Assembly: GCF_003315485.1 (NCBI RefSeq)
Contig: NZ_QNSE01000002.1
Coordinates: 62,001-126,000, forward strand
Source of the DNA: Marinomonas rhizomae
Lineage (GTDB): Bacteria; Pseudomonadota; Gammaproteobacteria; Pseudomonadales; Marinomonadaceae
Direction: 5' to 3'
DNA length: 64,000 nucleotides
In this document: positions 1 to 8,346 of the stretch, piece by piece
How positions within the stretch are numbered: position 1 is the first letter of the stretch
Layout: every line of letters starts with the position of its first letter
Made by a program: the position numbers and the translations under genes
Notes under the pieces: model-generated
The model's database searches: none
Told to the model about the DNA's origin: nothing
The model's input: the letters and a program-made list of their open reading frames with translations, nothing else

Positions 1-873
1 GAACTTCATAACGTTGTCCGTGAAAATACCTGGTTCAATTGAGTTGTAATACTGAACTGGAGTTGCTTCATGCTTGTGATGAGGATCGGCATCATATTCA
101 GCAAGCTTGTCATAGGAGACTTGATTCAATACGCCATTATTAATAACGTCATGAGAACCGGCTTTAACACCTTCTACCCAAGCATCAAAATCAGCTTCTG
201 TTGGCGTAGCGATCGCATTGAACTTCATGTTGCTAAAACCAGGTCCACTGTAGTTCGAAGAGATACCTTTAAAAGTACCAGGCTCATTTGCGATTAAGTG
301 AAGCTTAGTCACCATGCCTGCCATTGAGTATATTTGGCTACCCAATTGAGGGATGAAGAATGAGTTCATTGTGCCTTCAGAAGAAATCTGGAAAGCAACA
401 GGAACGTTTGCTGGGAATCTCAGCTCGTTCACAGAAGCAATACCAAGATCCGGATAGATAAATAACCACTTCCAGTTCATCGAAACGACCTGAACGTTGA
501 TATGATCTTTATCCGATTTCAACGGCTTATAAGGATCTAGTGCATGAGTCGATTTCCATGTAATCACACCAAGAATGATGACGATGACAATTGGAATAAC
601 CCAAACAATGGTTTCAATTTTTGTGGAGTGCGACCATTTTGGTTCATAGATTTCGTCACGACCTTCACGATATTTCCAAGCGAAATACAGTGTCATGAAG
701 ATGACAGGAATCACAACAAGTAGCATCAACAGAGTGGCAACAATAATTAGTTGCTTCTCTTCAATACCGACCTGCCCTTTAGGATCGAGCACACCACCCT
801 GACAACCGGCGAGCAAGCCCACCATTAGCGCCAAAGCGACTTTACTTAGGATACGAGTTAACAAGAGAATCAT
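1..873 (-). CDS. cyoA: Cytochrome o ubiquinol oxidase subunit II, 3'-truncated by window edge
   Basis: This gene runs off the left edge; 291 codons are present without a stop, so roughly the last 20-30 residues are missing. The minus-strand ATG at 873 opens a lipoprotein signal peptide (positively charged start, hydrophobic stretch, lipobox LLAGC with the Cys near residue 24). A second membrane helix follows around residues 42-64, then the periplasmic cupredoxin-like domain with the stretch MNWKWLFIYPD and the FFIPQLGSQIY segment typical of quinol (not cytochrome c) oxidases. Subunit II is the lipid-anchored subunit of the proton-pumping terminal oxidase cyoABCD. The remaining cyo genes would lie to the left. 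The upstream region carries two small palindromes, annotated separately. Family assignment is confident. Confidence 0.95.
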   Translation of the reverse strand, partial: MILLLTRILSKVALALMVGLLAGCQGGVLDPKGQVGIEEKQLIIVATLLMLLVVIPVIFMTLYFAWKYREGRDEIYEPKWSHSTKIETIVWVIPIVIVIILGVITWKSTHALDPYKPLKSDKDHINVQVVSMNWKWLFIYPDLGIASVNELRFPANVPVAFQISSEGTMNSFFIPQLGSQIYSMAGMVTKLHLIANEPGTFKGISSNYSGPGFSNMKFNAIATPTEADFDAWVEGVKAGSHDVINNGVLNQVSYDKLAEYDADPHHKHEATPVQYYNSIEPGIFTDNVMKF

Positions 874-901
874 CCTCTAACCCTTATGTTCACAAAACTG
901 C

Positions 902-951
902 TACCTGACAATCAGGTAACAGAACGAAAATCCGGCAAATACCGGGTATTT
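902..951. promoter_or_regulatory. Two palindromes upstream of cyoA
   Basis: TACCTGA (902-908) and TCAGGTA (912-918) form a perfect 7-bp inverted repeat with a 3-nt spacer. AAATACC (937-943) and GGTATTT (945-951) form another 7-bp repeat around one G. Both lie within 80 bp upstream of cyoA, so they may be operators for oxygen- or respiration-linked control. The binding protein cannot be named from the sequence. Confidence 0.4.
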
Positions 952-1031
952 CAGTAAAGATCACCACACTGAAAACAGCACAAAGACCATTACCTAGTTA
1001 ATATAATTAACGTAGCAATGGCTTTTTTGGA

Positions 1032-1421
1032 TCACCTAAATCTGAAAAGGGGAGCTCCACATCTCATCATGCACCGTGCCTCAGCACGACTAGGTTGCTC
1101 ATTCGGAGCAAACACATGGAATAAAGAGAAGGCCAATTTCTGGCGAGCGGGGTTGATATTGGTCATAACGGACCAATAACTAACCAATAATAGAGTTATA
1201 AATACGATGCTAGTAACTAGCCCCGCATTAGGAATAAGGTCGATATTAATAACATTTGGGTTATTAACAGAGAAAGGAGCGCTAATCAGGACAAAAAAAC
1301 TTAAAAACAAGCAAGACACGGCGACAGCAGGGCGTAAAGAATCCGCCAAGACGCTGGATACCGAATGCACATAATGCTGCAGAATGTCTTGAAATTTGTT
1401 CAATTTACCCATCCGATTCAT
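1032..1421 (-). CDS. Hypothetical two-helix membrane protein
   Basis: I do not recognise the family. The frame stays open upstream to a TTG at 1487, but the first ATG (1421, protein beginning MNRMGKLNKFQ) is more likely; no clear ribosome binding site marks either. The product has a soluble N-terminus of about 35 residues, a hydrophobic segment (CLFLSFFVLISAPF), a short loop, a second hydrophobic segment (LVTSIVFITLLLVSYWSV) and a basic tail containing two Cys residues (RCMMRCGAP). It lies between cyoA and the MocR-type regulator, all on the minus strand. A role in the membrane is the only supported inference; it could also be a lineage-specific or decayed gene. Confidence 0.5.
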   Translation of the reverse strand: MNRMGKLNKFQDILQHYVHSVSSVLADSLRPAVAVSCLFLSFFVLISAPFSVNNPNVINIDLIPNAGLVTSIVFITLLLVSYWSVMTNINPARQKLAFSLFHVFAPNEQPSRAEARCMMRCGAPLFRFR

Positions 1422-1634
1422 AAAAACAAAAGTGTAAAAGCCGCTTTTACTCGCTTCATACGAATTTAAGTGTGCGAAATATAGCAAAATTTATACAGCC
1501 ACACAAAGTCTAGTTTAGCCTTTGTTCCTGTTTGCTTCACGGTCTTTTTAGAAAAATTAACATTCTCGTCTTGAGAAAATTCTACTGGTATCGCCCGCAA
1601 GCGCTAAGATTAACACTGTTCTAAGACATTTTCC

Positions 1635-3140
1635 TTACAATTGGTAAGGCTTCTTTTCTACCAAATTCTCGCTCAACCATTTCTGAAGAATGTTCACTAT
1701 ATACGTCATTTCTTCCTCTTTTGGACCACTAAACCCCAACAAAAAACCAAACCGACTATTATTAGGCTCTTTTCGGCCGTATACATAATGACCAGACAAA
1801 GGGAACAGCCGCACGCCTTCAAGGTTAACTTCTTGAGTTATCAACTGATCCAAAGCCATTTCTGTTTGCTTTTTAGGAACAAAATTAGGCTTGAGCTCAA
1901 TCAACACATGCATGCCACCATGAGGCTTTTTCCATTCAAACCAAGTCGTTAAATGACGCTCTAATAGCACTAATAGAACATCTCGTTTAAGTCGATAATG
2001 GCGACGCATGCGATTTACATGGCGATCAAAATGACCTTGCAGCATAAAATCCGCAACAGCAGGCTGTATTGGTAAAGAAGCAGACGTCCCCAACACTCGC
2101 TGACTTTTATGCAATGTTTCGATATGTTTCGTCGGTGCAACAATAAAGCCAAGCCGCAAACCACGAAACAGCACTTTAGAAAAACTCCCAACAAAGAACA
2201 CTCGATCTCGGGTTTGGCTATGCACACTCGCGGTTTGCATAAAAGGCACGCTGCTTCTTCCCTGATAGACAAACTCATTGTCGTAATCATCTTCTATCAG
2301 CCACCAGCTTGGGGAACCATTCTGTAAAGCTTGCAACCATTGTTGTCGTCGAGCCGCACTGATGCTCATACCTAGAGGATATTGTCTATTTGGCGTAACA
2401 ACCGCCACATTCGAAGCATGCTCAGTATCAGGCAAACATGGCCCACTTTCATCAATTAACAGAAGACCCGCTTCGGCTGATGAAGGTATAACCTGACGAA
2501 TTGGCGGATAAGTCGGTTCTTCTAACCACCACTTCATTGGCAAGCTATCAACATCACCCAGCAACGCAATAGCATGTTGCAATAAAAGTAGCGAATCTCG
2601 ACTGCCTGCCGTGACAATAATTTGCTCTGTCGAGCACTCAAGACCGCGAACACGATATAAATAGTCCACTATCGCGGCTTTTAAATCTGGATAACCCGCA
2701 GTATATCCGCCTTCTAAAACAGCCAAATCTGGATTGAGCCAGCTACGTCGCATACTTGCCGCCCATTCTTTGTTAGGAAACACCGACACATCTGCACCCG
2801 CATCAAATGCTCGCTTAGACGGCGCTTTATTAACAGAAAATGGTGCAGAACTAGATAGTGTTGTCGAGCGATGACTCACCATAGGTAAAGCGGCTACAAA
2901 CACACCCCGCTTTGCTTCGCTGGTTAAAATACCTTCCGCGATCAACTGATCATAAGCCCGTGACGTAGTACTACGAGAAACCCCCAACGAGCTAGCCAAA
3001 AAACGCGAAGAAGGTAATTTGTCACCAACCGATAGCTCACCAGACACAATACCTTGTTGGAGTTGCGCCATCAGTTGTTGATAGTAAGGAGCGCCAGTGT
3101 CATCAAGCGAAAGGCGTAAACTGGCAATAGCGTGCTTCAT
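1635..3140 (-). CDS. MocR/PdxR-family transcriptional regulator (GntR HTH plus aminotransferase-like domain)
   Basis: The 501-residue product has the two-part MocR layout. An N-terminal winged helix-turn-helix of GntR type (about residues 12-75, including LPSSRFLASSLGVSRSTTSR) is followed by a fold-type I aminotransferase-like domain (about 110-490). The SFSKVLFRGLRLGF segment holds the lysine expected to bind pyridoxal phosphate. Such proteins usually sense PLP or an amino-substrate adduct and activate divergent genes. Here the divergent neighbour is a PNPOx-like flavoprotein starting 106 bp away, which fits control of B6-related or amine metabolism. The intergenic region has repeated TGGCTAT/ATAGCCA half-sites. 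Whether this is true PdxR or another MocR subgroup is not resolvable. Confidence 0.88.
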   Translation of the reverse strand: MKHAIASLRLSLDDTGAPYYQQLMAQLQQGIVSGELSVGDKLPSSRFLASSLGVSRSTTSRAYDQLIAEGILTSEAKRGVFVAALPMVSHRSTTLSSSAPFSVNKAPSKRAFDAGADVSVFPNKEWAASMRRSWLNPDLAVLEGGYTAGYPDLKAAIVDYLYRVRGLECSTEQIIVTAGSRDSLLLLQHAIALLGDVDSLPMKWWLEEPTYPPIRQVIPSSAEAGLLLIDESGPCLPDTEHASNVAVVTPNRQYPLGMSISAARRQQWLQALQNGSPSWWLIEDDYDNEFVYQGRSSVPFMQTASVHSQTRDRVFFVGSFSKVLFRGLRLGFIVAPTKHIETLHKSQRVLGTSASLPIQPAVADFMLQGHFDRHVNRMRRHYRLKRDVLLVLLERHLTTWFEWKKPHGGMHVLIELKPNFVPKKQTEMALDQLITQEVNLEGVRLFPLSGHYVYGRKEPNNSRFGFLLGFSGPKEEEMTYIVNILQKWLSENLVEKKPYQL

Positions 3141-3166
3141 ATCTGGCCTGCTTTTTTATATTGATT

Positions 3167-3215
3167 CTGGCTATTTTTATAAAAGCCAGTTTTTTCTAAA
3201 GTCTTGTTATAGCCA
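3167..3215. promoter_or_regulatory. Putative MocR operator between divergent genes
   Basis: CTGGCT (3167-3172) and AGCCAG (3184-3189) form an inverted repeat around an AT-rich centre. A further ATAGCCA half-site lies at 3209-3215, inverted with respect to TGGCTAT at 3168-3174. MocR regulators typically bind repeated half-sites upstream of the divergent target, so this is the best operator candidate for the 1635-3140 regulator. Confidence 0.5.
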
Positions 3216-3245
3216 AACACACTTTAAGACACAAGGAGAGAATTA

Positions 3246-3896
3246 ATGAGTCAGTCATTAGAAGAAACATCATTAAGTAAAGTAAAAAGAGGGCCAAACC
3301 GCGCTTCTTATGACAAAGATTTAGCATTCAGCATTATCGATGCTGCTCTAATGTGTCACGTCGGACAAACGAAACAGGGTCAAGTCTTTGTTACGCCCAC
3401 CAGCCATTGGCGCGAAGGCGACTATTTCTACTGGCACGCACATTCTAAAGCGCGCAATGTGAAAGGCCCAATTGATGAACCAGAAAAGGTCTGCATTAAC
3501 GTAAGTTTATTAGATGGTTTAGTGTTAGCACGTTCCGCCATGCACCATTCGGTGAATTATCGCTCTGTGACCTTATTTGGTGTGCCGGAATTGATCGACG
3601 ATAAAGATGAAAAAGTACGCCAATTCAAACTTTTCCTCGATAAAGTCAGTCCAGGCCGCTGGGACACACTACGTCCAGTCAACGATCAAGAGATCAAAGC
3701 GACTGGGGTCGTGCGCATCAAGATCGACGAAGCCTCGGTCAAATTCCGAGCAGAACCACCAATCGATGATCCAGCCGATAACAACTGGCCTGTTTGGGCA
3801 GGCGTTGTGCCCTTAAAAAGAGAGTGGGGCACGATTGAGCAAGACCCAATTCAAACGGCGCACTATTCAGAGCCCAAGGCTCCCGATGCTTTTTAG
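3246..3896 (+). CDS. Pyridoxamine 5'-phosphate oxidase-related flavin-binding protein
   Basis: The 216-residue product belongs to the PNPOx-like split-barrel flavoproteins (COG3467 type). Visible family features are the N-terminal CHVGQTKQGQVFVTPTSHWREGDYFYWHAHS region, the central YRSVTLFGVPELI strand pair, and the C-terminal GVVRIKIDEASVKFRAEPP/WAGVVPL segment. These proteins bind FMN or related cofactors as dimers in the cytoplasm; their substrates are often unknown. A strong AAGGAG ribosome site at 3232-3237 precedes the ATG by 8 nt. It is divergent from a MocR-type regulator, which is its likely controller. It is not the biosynthetic PdxH, which is better conserved around its FMN-binding Arg/Lys residues. 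Confidence 0.85.
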   Translation: MSQSLEETSLSKVKRGPNRASYDKDLAFSIIDAALMCHVGQTKQGQVFVTPTSHWREGDYFYWHAHSKARNVKGPIDEPEKVCINVSLLDGLVLARSAMHHSVNYRSVTLFGVPELIDDKDEKVRQFKLFLDKVSPGRWDTLRPVNDQEIKATGVVRIKIDEASVKFRAEPPIDDPADNNWPVWAGVVPLKREWGTIEQDPIQTAHYSEPKAPDAF

Positions 3897-3900
3897 CCTC

Positions 3901-3934
3901 AGGGACAATATCTGCATCAAAGGATCTTGTCCCT
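3901..3934 (+). terminator. Inverted repeat after the PNPOx-like gene
   Basis: AGGGACAA (3901-3908) and TTGTCCCT (3927-3934) are perfectly complementary and start 4 nt after the stop codon. There is no clean T-run behind the repeat, so termination is plausible but unproven. Confidence 0.4.
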
Positions 3935-3962
3935 CTTAATCGAGCCTGCTAGTATCAAAAGC

Positions 3963-4049
3963 ATGACGTATCTTATTGCACGATCACATCGATTTATCAG
4001 CCTCCGAGTCCCTAAACTGGACGCGGCGGCTTTGCTCTTTCTGAAATAA
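3963..4049 (+). other. Possible leader peptide and alternative-hairpin leader of the PheRS-like gene
   Basis: A 28-codon ORF (ATG 3963, TAA 4047) precedes the PheRS-like gene. It has no convincing ribosome site. CCTCCGAGTC at 4001-4010 inside this ORF is perfectly complementary to GACTCGGAGG at 4080-4089. That second segment can instead pair locally with CTCCGAGT at 4069-4076 (8 bp, CCTG loop). The two pairings exclude each other, which is the architecture of an attenuator or a translation-controlled switch. Aminoacyl-tRNA synthetase genes such as E. coli pheST are known to use leader attenuation. Here the peptide holds only two Phe codons (residues 11 and 26), so the analogy is weak. Confidence 0.3.
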
Positions 4050-4089
4050 CCTTTCAAAGACAAGCTCTCTCCGAGTCCTGACTCGGAGG
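4001..4089 (+). promoter_or_regulatory. Mutually exclusive hairpins in the leader of the PheRS-like gene
   Basis: The 3' arm 4080-4089 can pair either with 4001-4010 (10 bp, long range) or, through 4081-4088, with 4069-4076 (8 bp, tetraloop). Neither hairpin is followed by a T-run, so if it is a switch it would act on translation or RNA stability rather than as a simple terminator. The gene's ribosome site is downstream at 4129-4132. Confidence 0.4.
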
Positions 4090-4139
4090 AATCCAAAAGC
4101 ATTGCACTAATTTTTATCTTGGATTTATGGAGCTTTACT

Positions 4140-5261
4140 ATGTCTACGCACAACTATCTAACCCACGAACAATTACTTCACGCACTGTCTCTTCGCGACC
4201 TGAGCAACCCTTACCATGGCATACACGCCATGCAGCAACTCATTAGCGAAGCTGAAACCGCAGTTTCATCACTTTGGCCTTGTTACTTACAACGTGTAAA
4301 TGCTAACCCTATCGTGCCAGTCTACGAAAACTACGACGCCCTCGGTTATCCGTCCGATGGTGCATCAAGAGACGCTCGCTACAGTCGCTATATTTCAAAT
4401 AGCTTAATGCTACGCACGCAAACATCCAGTACTGTGCCAACCTGGTTAAAGAGTTGGCAAAGTCTACGACCAGAGTCTGTAGGGATAATCAGTCACGGAT
4501 TGGTTTATCGTCGCGACTGCATTGATCGCTGGCATTGCGCAGAACCTCATCAATTGGACATCTGGATTGTATTGCCAAAACATCAAGCAGAAGACAATCA
4601 GATACTGAAAGAATCCATTTCAGCGCTGATGAAAACCTTGTTACCGAATCATGTGGTGCAGCAATCCAAATCACCGCACCCCTATACCATAAATGGCATT
4701 CAGCTAGACGCTGTAGACGATCAAAGTCTTATTGAAGTAGGCGAGTGTGGCAATATAGACCCAGACTTATTAACCAGAAATGGTTGGCCAAGCAATAACT
4801 ATACAGGCGTCGCCATTGGGTTAGGATTGGATAGAATACTGATGCTGCGCAAAGGCATTCCCGACATTCGATTGCTTCGAGATCCAGATCCACGGATTGA
4901 GCAACAAATGCTCGATTTATCCCCTTGGCGGCCCGTCTCGCGACAACCTAAAGCCGAGCGAGATATTTCGATTGTGGTGGAGCAAAATTGCGATATGGAC
5001 ATTATCGGCGATCAAGTTCGTATCGCCTTAGGAGAACAAGCCCATTGGCTAGAAGAGCTTAAACTTTTATCTCGAACGAATTATCAACAACTACCTAGGT
5101 CCGCCGTGGAAAGACTAGGAATGTCCTCAGATCAGGTAAATCTACTGTTACGAATAAGTTTACGTCATCCAACCAAGAGCGTACCAACAAGCCTAGCCAA
5201 TGAGTTGAGAAACAAGATTTATTTATCGCTGAATCAAGGACATAACTACTTAGCAAGTTAG
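4140..5261 (+). CDS. Standalone PheRS-like protein: class II synthetase core fused to an anticodon-binding (FDX-ACB-like) domain
   Basis: The ATG at 4140 has GGAG at 4129-4132; an upstream TTG at 4119 is in frame but less likely. The 373-residue product has a class II aminoacyl-tRNA synthetase core of PheRS type. Motif 2 reads GLVYRRDCIDRWHCAEPHQL (compare G-x-V-Y-R-x-D and H-Q in PheS). Motif 3 reads GVAIGLGLDRILMLRKGIPD with a following LLRDPDPR. From about residue 270 (RDISIVVEQNCDMD) to the end it resembles the ferredoxin-fold anticodon-binding domain found at the end of PheT. Bacterial PheRS is normally an alpha2beta2 enzyme from pheS and pheT; a single chain joining core and this domain is the layout of mitochondrial PheRS. 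Function is unknown: paralogous synthetase, amino-acid activator or tRNA-directed regulator are options. Confidence 0.75.
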   Translation: MSTHNYLTHEQLLHALSLRDLSNPYHGIHAMQQLISEAETAVSSLWPCYLQRVNANPIVPVYENYDALGYPSDGASRDARYSRYISNSLMLRTQTSSTVPTWLKSWQSLRPESVGIISHGLVYRRDCIDRWHCAEPHQLDIWIVLPKHQAEDNQILKESISALMKTLLPNHVVQQSKSPHPYTINGIQLDAVDDQSLIEVGECGNIDPDLLTRNGWPSNNYTGVAIGLGLDRILMLRKGIPDIRLLRDPDPRIEQQMLDLSPWRPVSRQPKAERDISIVVEQNCDMDIIGDQVRIALGEQAHWLEELKLLSRTNYQQLPRSAVERLGMSSDQVNLLLRISLRHPTKSVPTSLANELRNKIYLSLNQGHNYLAS

Positions 5262-5289
5262 ACTGATCAACAAAACACTCTTAAAGCCA

Positions 5290-5331
5290 AACCACATTCA
5301 TGCACTTTTTATGTGCATAAATGTGGTTTTT
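5290..5331 (+). terminator. Rho-independent terminator after the PheRS-like gene
   Basis: AACCACATT (5290-5298) pairs with AATGTGGTT (5320-5328), and an inner ATGCAC/GTGCAT stem extends the hairpin. A T-run at 5327-5331 follows. It lies 29 bp after the stop codon. Confidence 0.85.
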
Positions 5332-5482
5332 CCTTGCGGTTTTCCATAAAATCGCTACCCTTGCACACTTTTCGAGCTTCTGCGCGTTTCTTAGAGTGCT
5401 TTTTTTACCTGAAAAAGTGCTTCTAATATTCAACCCACGAACAATAAAGCGATAATCCTATCGAATAAAGGGAGTGCCCTAC

Positions 5483-6889
5483 ATGGCAGCCATCATAGAC
5501 TTTTTAAATACTATTTTCTGGGGGTATATCCTCATCTATGGACTACTAGCTGTAGGCGTATATTTTACTTTACGCCTAGGTTTTATTCAGGTCCGTCGTT
5601 TCCCAGAGTTCATCCGTACTGTTCTTAAAGCCCCGCAATCCGATCGTGGTGGCATATCACCTTTCCAAGCACTTTGTACTAGTCTCGCTTCTCGTGTCGG
5701 CACTGGTAACATGACAGGTGTTGCTGTCGCATTATATCTAGGTGGTCCAGGGGCCATTTTTTGGATGTGGGTTGTTGCTCTTATTGGTATGGCAACCGCT
5801 TATGCAGAAAGCACCTTGGCTCAGCTCTACAAAATGCGCGACCAAAATGGTCAACTACGTGGTGGACCAGCGTTCTATATCAGTAAAGGCTTAAAAGCCC
5901 CTTGGGCTGGCGCGGTATTTTCACTTGCGCTTATCTTGGCCTTTGGTTTGGTATTCAATGCGGTTCAAGCCAACTCGATTGCTGGCGCAATGGAAGGCGC
6001 ATTTGGTATCGACACCAGTGTGACTGGCATCGTTATCATGTTGCTAGCAGCGATTGTTATCTTCGGTGGCATCAAGAAAATCGCTCGCTTTGCTGAAATA
6101 ATCGTACCATTTATGGCCGTTCTTTATCTTCTGGTCGCTTTGTACGTGATTGTTATGAATATCGACGAAGTACCAGCCGCTTTTGCATTAATTTTCAAAA
6201 GTGCATTTGGTATCGAACAAGCCGCTGGCGGTGTATTAGGCGCGATGCTGAATGGTATTAAACGTGGTTTGTTCTCGAACGAAGCCGGTATGGGCTCAGC
6301 ACCAAACATCGCAGCCGTAGCAACACCGAACCCTCACCATCCGGCATCTCAGGGCATGGTACAGTCACTTGGTGTATTCATCGATACGCTACTAATTTGT
6401 ACAGCAACCGCCTTGATGATTCTTCTATCTGGCGCTTTGGGTAATGGTCAAACCGGCATTGCCTTAACACAAACGGCGTTGACAACTCACATCGGCAGCG
6501 CAGGGCAATACTTCGTTGCTATTGCGATATTTTTCTTCGCGTTTACCTCCATTATTGGTAACTACAGCTATGCAGAAAATGCGCTAACTTACCTAAAATG
6601 GGCAAACAAACCAGGAATTTTTATTCTTCGTATCTTAGCTCTTGGTATGATCCCGTGGGGCGCTTATGAAAGTGTCGCGATGGTCTTCAATGCAGCCGAT
6701 GCAGCAATGGGGCTAATGGCAACCATTAACCTGATTGCCATTATGATGTTATCTGGCCTGGTAGTGAAATTAACCAAAGACTACTTCAATCAGTTGAAAA
6801 CACATACGCCAGTCTTCAACTCAGAAGACTACCCAGAAATTCGTGATGATATCGACCTAACCGTTTGGGATGAAAAGCCAAGCAAATAA
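5483..6889 (+). CDS. Alanine/glycine:cation symporter (AGCS) family protein
   Basis: The ATG at 5483 is preferred over an in-frame GTG at 5474 because GGGAG lies 8 nt before it. The roughly 468-residue integral membrane protein belongs to the AGCS family of sodium- or proton-coupled alanine/glycine importers. Diagnostic segments are the N-terminal FQALCTSLASRVGTGNMTGVAVAL region, GGPGAIFWMW, and RGLFSNEAGMGSAPNIAAVA. About ten to eleven hydrophobic segments are visible. It forms a single-gene transcription unit bounded by terminators on both sides. Alanine or glycine uptake is the family norm; the exact substrate cannot be read from the sequence. Confidence 0.93.
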   Translation: MAAIIDFLNTIFWGYILIYGLLAVGVYFTLRLGFIQVRRFPEFIRTVLKAPQSDRGGISPFQALCTSLASRVGTGNMTGVAVALYLGGPGAIFWMWVVALIGMATAYAESTLAQLYKMRDQNGQLRGGPAFYISKGLKAPWAGAVFSLALILAFGLVFNAVQANSIAGAMEGAFGIDTSVTGIVIMLLAAIVIFGGIKKIARFAEIIVPFMAVLYLLVALYVIVMNIDEVPAAFALIFKSAFGIEQAAGGVLGAMLNGIKRGLFSNEAGMGSAPNIAAVATPNPHHPASQGMVQSLGVFIDTLLICTATALMILLSGALGNGQTGIALTQTALTTHIGSAGQYFVAIAIFFFAFTSIIGNYSYAENALTYLKWANKPGIFILRILALGMIPWGAYESVAMVFNAADAAMGLMATINLIAIMMLSGLVVKLTKDYFNQLKTHTPVFNSEDYPEIRDDIDLTVWDEKPSK

Positions 6890-6930
6890 GTTCTACTGAT
6901 GTAGAACAGGCTTAGCCTTGTTTCAAACAC

Positions 6931-6958
6931 AAAAAACCCGCTGCCAAGCGGGTTTTTT
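6931..6958 (+). terminator. Rho-independent terminator after the AGCS symporter
   Basis: CCCGCT and AGCGGG form a 6-bp GC-rich stem flanked by A6 and T6 runs, so it can work in both directions. It lies about 40 bp after the symporter stop codon and 45 bp from the end of the convergent DUF2798 gene. Confidence 0.93.
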
Positions 6959-7003
6959 GTTTGCGGCCTCATACGCATACGCTGCGCAGTATTATTTCAA
7001 ACG

Positions 7004-7219
7004 TTATACTTTCGCAGCGAGTTTATGAGCGAAGGCGTGCAAAAATGGTCCTGCGATAAAAGAAATAACCCCAGCTACAGGCCATGCCAATACCCAAGCA
7101 TGCATCCAGAAAGAAGCAAAATCTGGATGTACACCAATATTCACAAAGGTGATCCATGCAGACATAAACAGTGACAAAGTGAACGACATTAAAAGTGCAA
7201 AAATAACTCTGTGTTTCAT
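7004..7219 (-). CDS. DUF2798-family small membrane protein
   Basis: The 71-residue product has two transmembrane helices (about 5-25 and 40-62) and the family hallmarks F-x-x-x-S-x-x-M-S, W-x-x-W-x-x-A-W-x-V-A-x-P and a C-terminal P-x-x-x-x-x-A. DUF2798 proteins are small inner-membrane proteins of unknown function. The start has a ribosome site (GAGGAGAG) directly upstream. It is divergent from the LysR gene beginning at 7372 and might be its target, which is inference from position only. Confidence 0.85.
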   Translation of the reverse strand: MKHRVIFALLMSFTLSLFMSAWITFVNIGVHPDFASFWMHAWVLAWPVAGVISFIAGPFLHAFAHKLAAKV

Positions 7220-7371
7220 ATTTCTCTCCTCATTGACTCATCGTCATCTCTAAAAAAGAGTGCCCCAGACGAAAAGTAGATAAACGACTCAATTTATTTA
7301 TAGTCATACTAGCAAACAAAAATATTTGTAAATATACTGAATTTTTAAAAACAAATTTACGATATTGTAAA

Positions 7372-8262
7372 ATGCTTGATGATCTAAAGATTTTTATAAC
7401 CGCCGCCAACAAACATAGTCTGACAGCGGCCGCACAACATCTTGAAATGACCATCGCCACAGTATCTCGTCGTATCAGCGCCCTTGAGCAAAGGCTAGGT
7501 TGCGAGTTATTACATCGTTCAACCAAAGGCCTCACACTCACCACCATGGGCGAAAGCTATTACCAAGAATGCGCGGAATTTATCGATGCCTTAGACCAAC
7601 GTATTTCTAACCTAGATCACACTCTAAACAGTCTAAAAGGTGATTTAAAAGTACTCGCGCCAGTAAACTTGGGCAGTGGATCCTTAAACGTCTTTTGGCA
7701 GGAATTTGTTCAGCGGTACCCAGATATCGCATTAAATATCGAGCTTAGCAACTCCCTTCAAGATATCAGAGACACCCGCGCAGACATCGCCTTGCGCTCG
7801 GGGAATCAACCAAGCTCTTCATTAATTCAAAAGAAACTAGGGCATATTGAACCTATCTTAGTTGCCTCACCAAAGGCCACCTTCCTGTTACCTAAAACAA
7901 TAGAAGACTTACAAACAGCGCCGAGCATTGCATCGCATATTTTTTCTGACTGGTTGCTAATAAATAAACAAGGTGACCTTCATCCACTCAACAAAGAGCA
8001 CCGACATATTAGTAACGATATGACCATCACGCTCAATCTAGCAAAAGCCGGCGCTGGAATTGCGTTAATGCCTATGAGTATGGTGATAAGTGCCCTTGAA
8101 ACGGGCGAACTGGTTCGGATATTGCCTGAATGGCGCGGTCAAAATAGAGAAATTTTCTTAGTCTGGCCATATCGACGTAGCTTGTCTGCCAGAGCCAAAC
8201 TATTGAAAGATGAATTAACCAAATTTCTTCACCAACAAACCTGGTTTCACCCAAGCCCTTAG
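7372..8262 (+). CDS. LysR-family transcriptional regulator
   Basis: The 296-residue product starts directly with the LysR winged helix-turn-helix (DLKIFITAANKHSLTAAAQHLEMTIATVSRRISALEQRLG). The ligand-binding domain of the CrgA-type subgroup follows (LAPVNLGSGSLNVFWQEFVQRYPDIALNIELSN, AKAGAGIALMP). No clear ribosome site precedes the ATG. It lies between the divergent DUF2798 gene and the co-oriented TSUP permease gene 84 bp downstream, either of which could be its target. Confidence 0.9.
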   Translation: MLDDLKIFITAANKHSLTAAAQHLEMTIATVSRRISALEQRLGCELLHRSTKGLTLTTMGESYYQECAEFIDALDQRISNLDHTLNSLKGDLKVLAPVNLGSGSLNVFWQEFVQRYPDIALNIELSNSLQDIRDTRADIALRSGNQPSSSLIQKKLGHIEPILVASPKATFLLPKTIEDLQTAPSIASHIFSDWLLINKQGDLHPLNKEHRHISNDMTITLNLAKAGAGIALMPMSMVISALETGELVRILPEWRGQNREIFLVWPYRRSLSARAKLLKDELTKFLHQQTWFHPSP

Positions 8263-8346
8263 CCTAAAAAGAAAACTTTGGTTACACTAACGCGCAACAA
8301 TTTTTCTCGAATAGTTCAATCTCATTTCTAAGCACTAAGGACGATC

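Noticed and set aside
3917-4153. 78-codon minus-strand frame antisense to the PheRS-like leader
   Set aside because: No ribosome site or family resemblance. It overlaps the structured leader and the start of the opposite gene.
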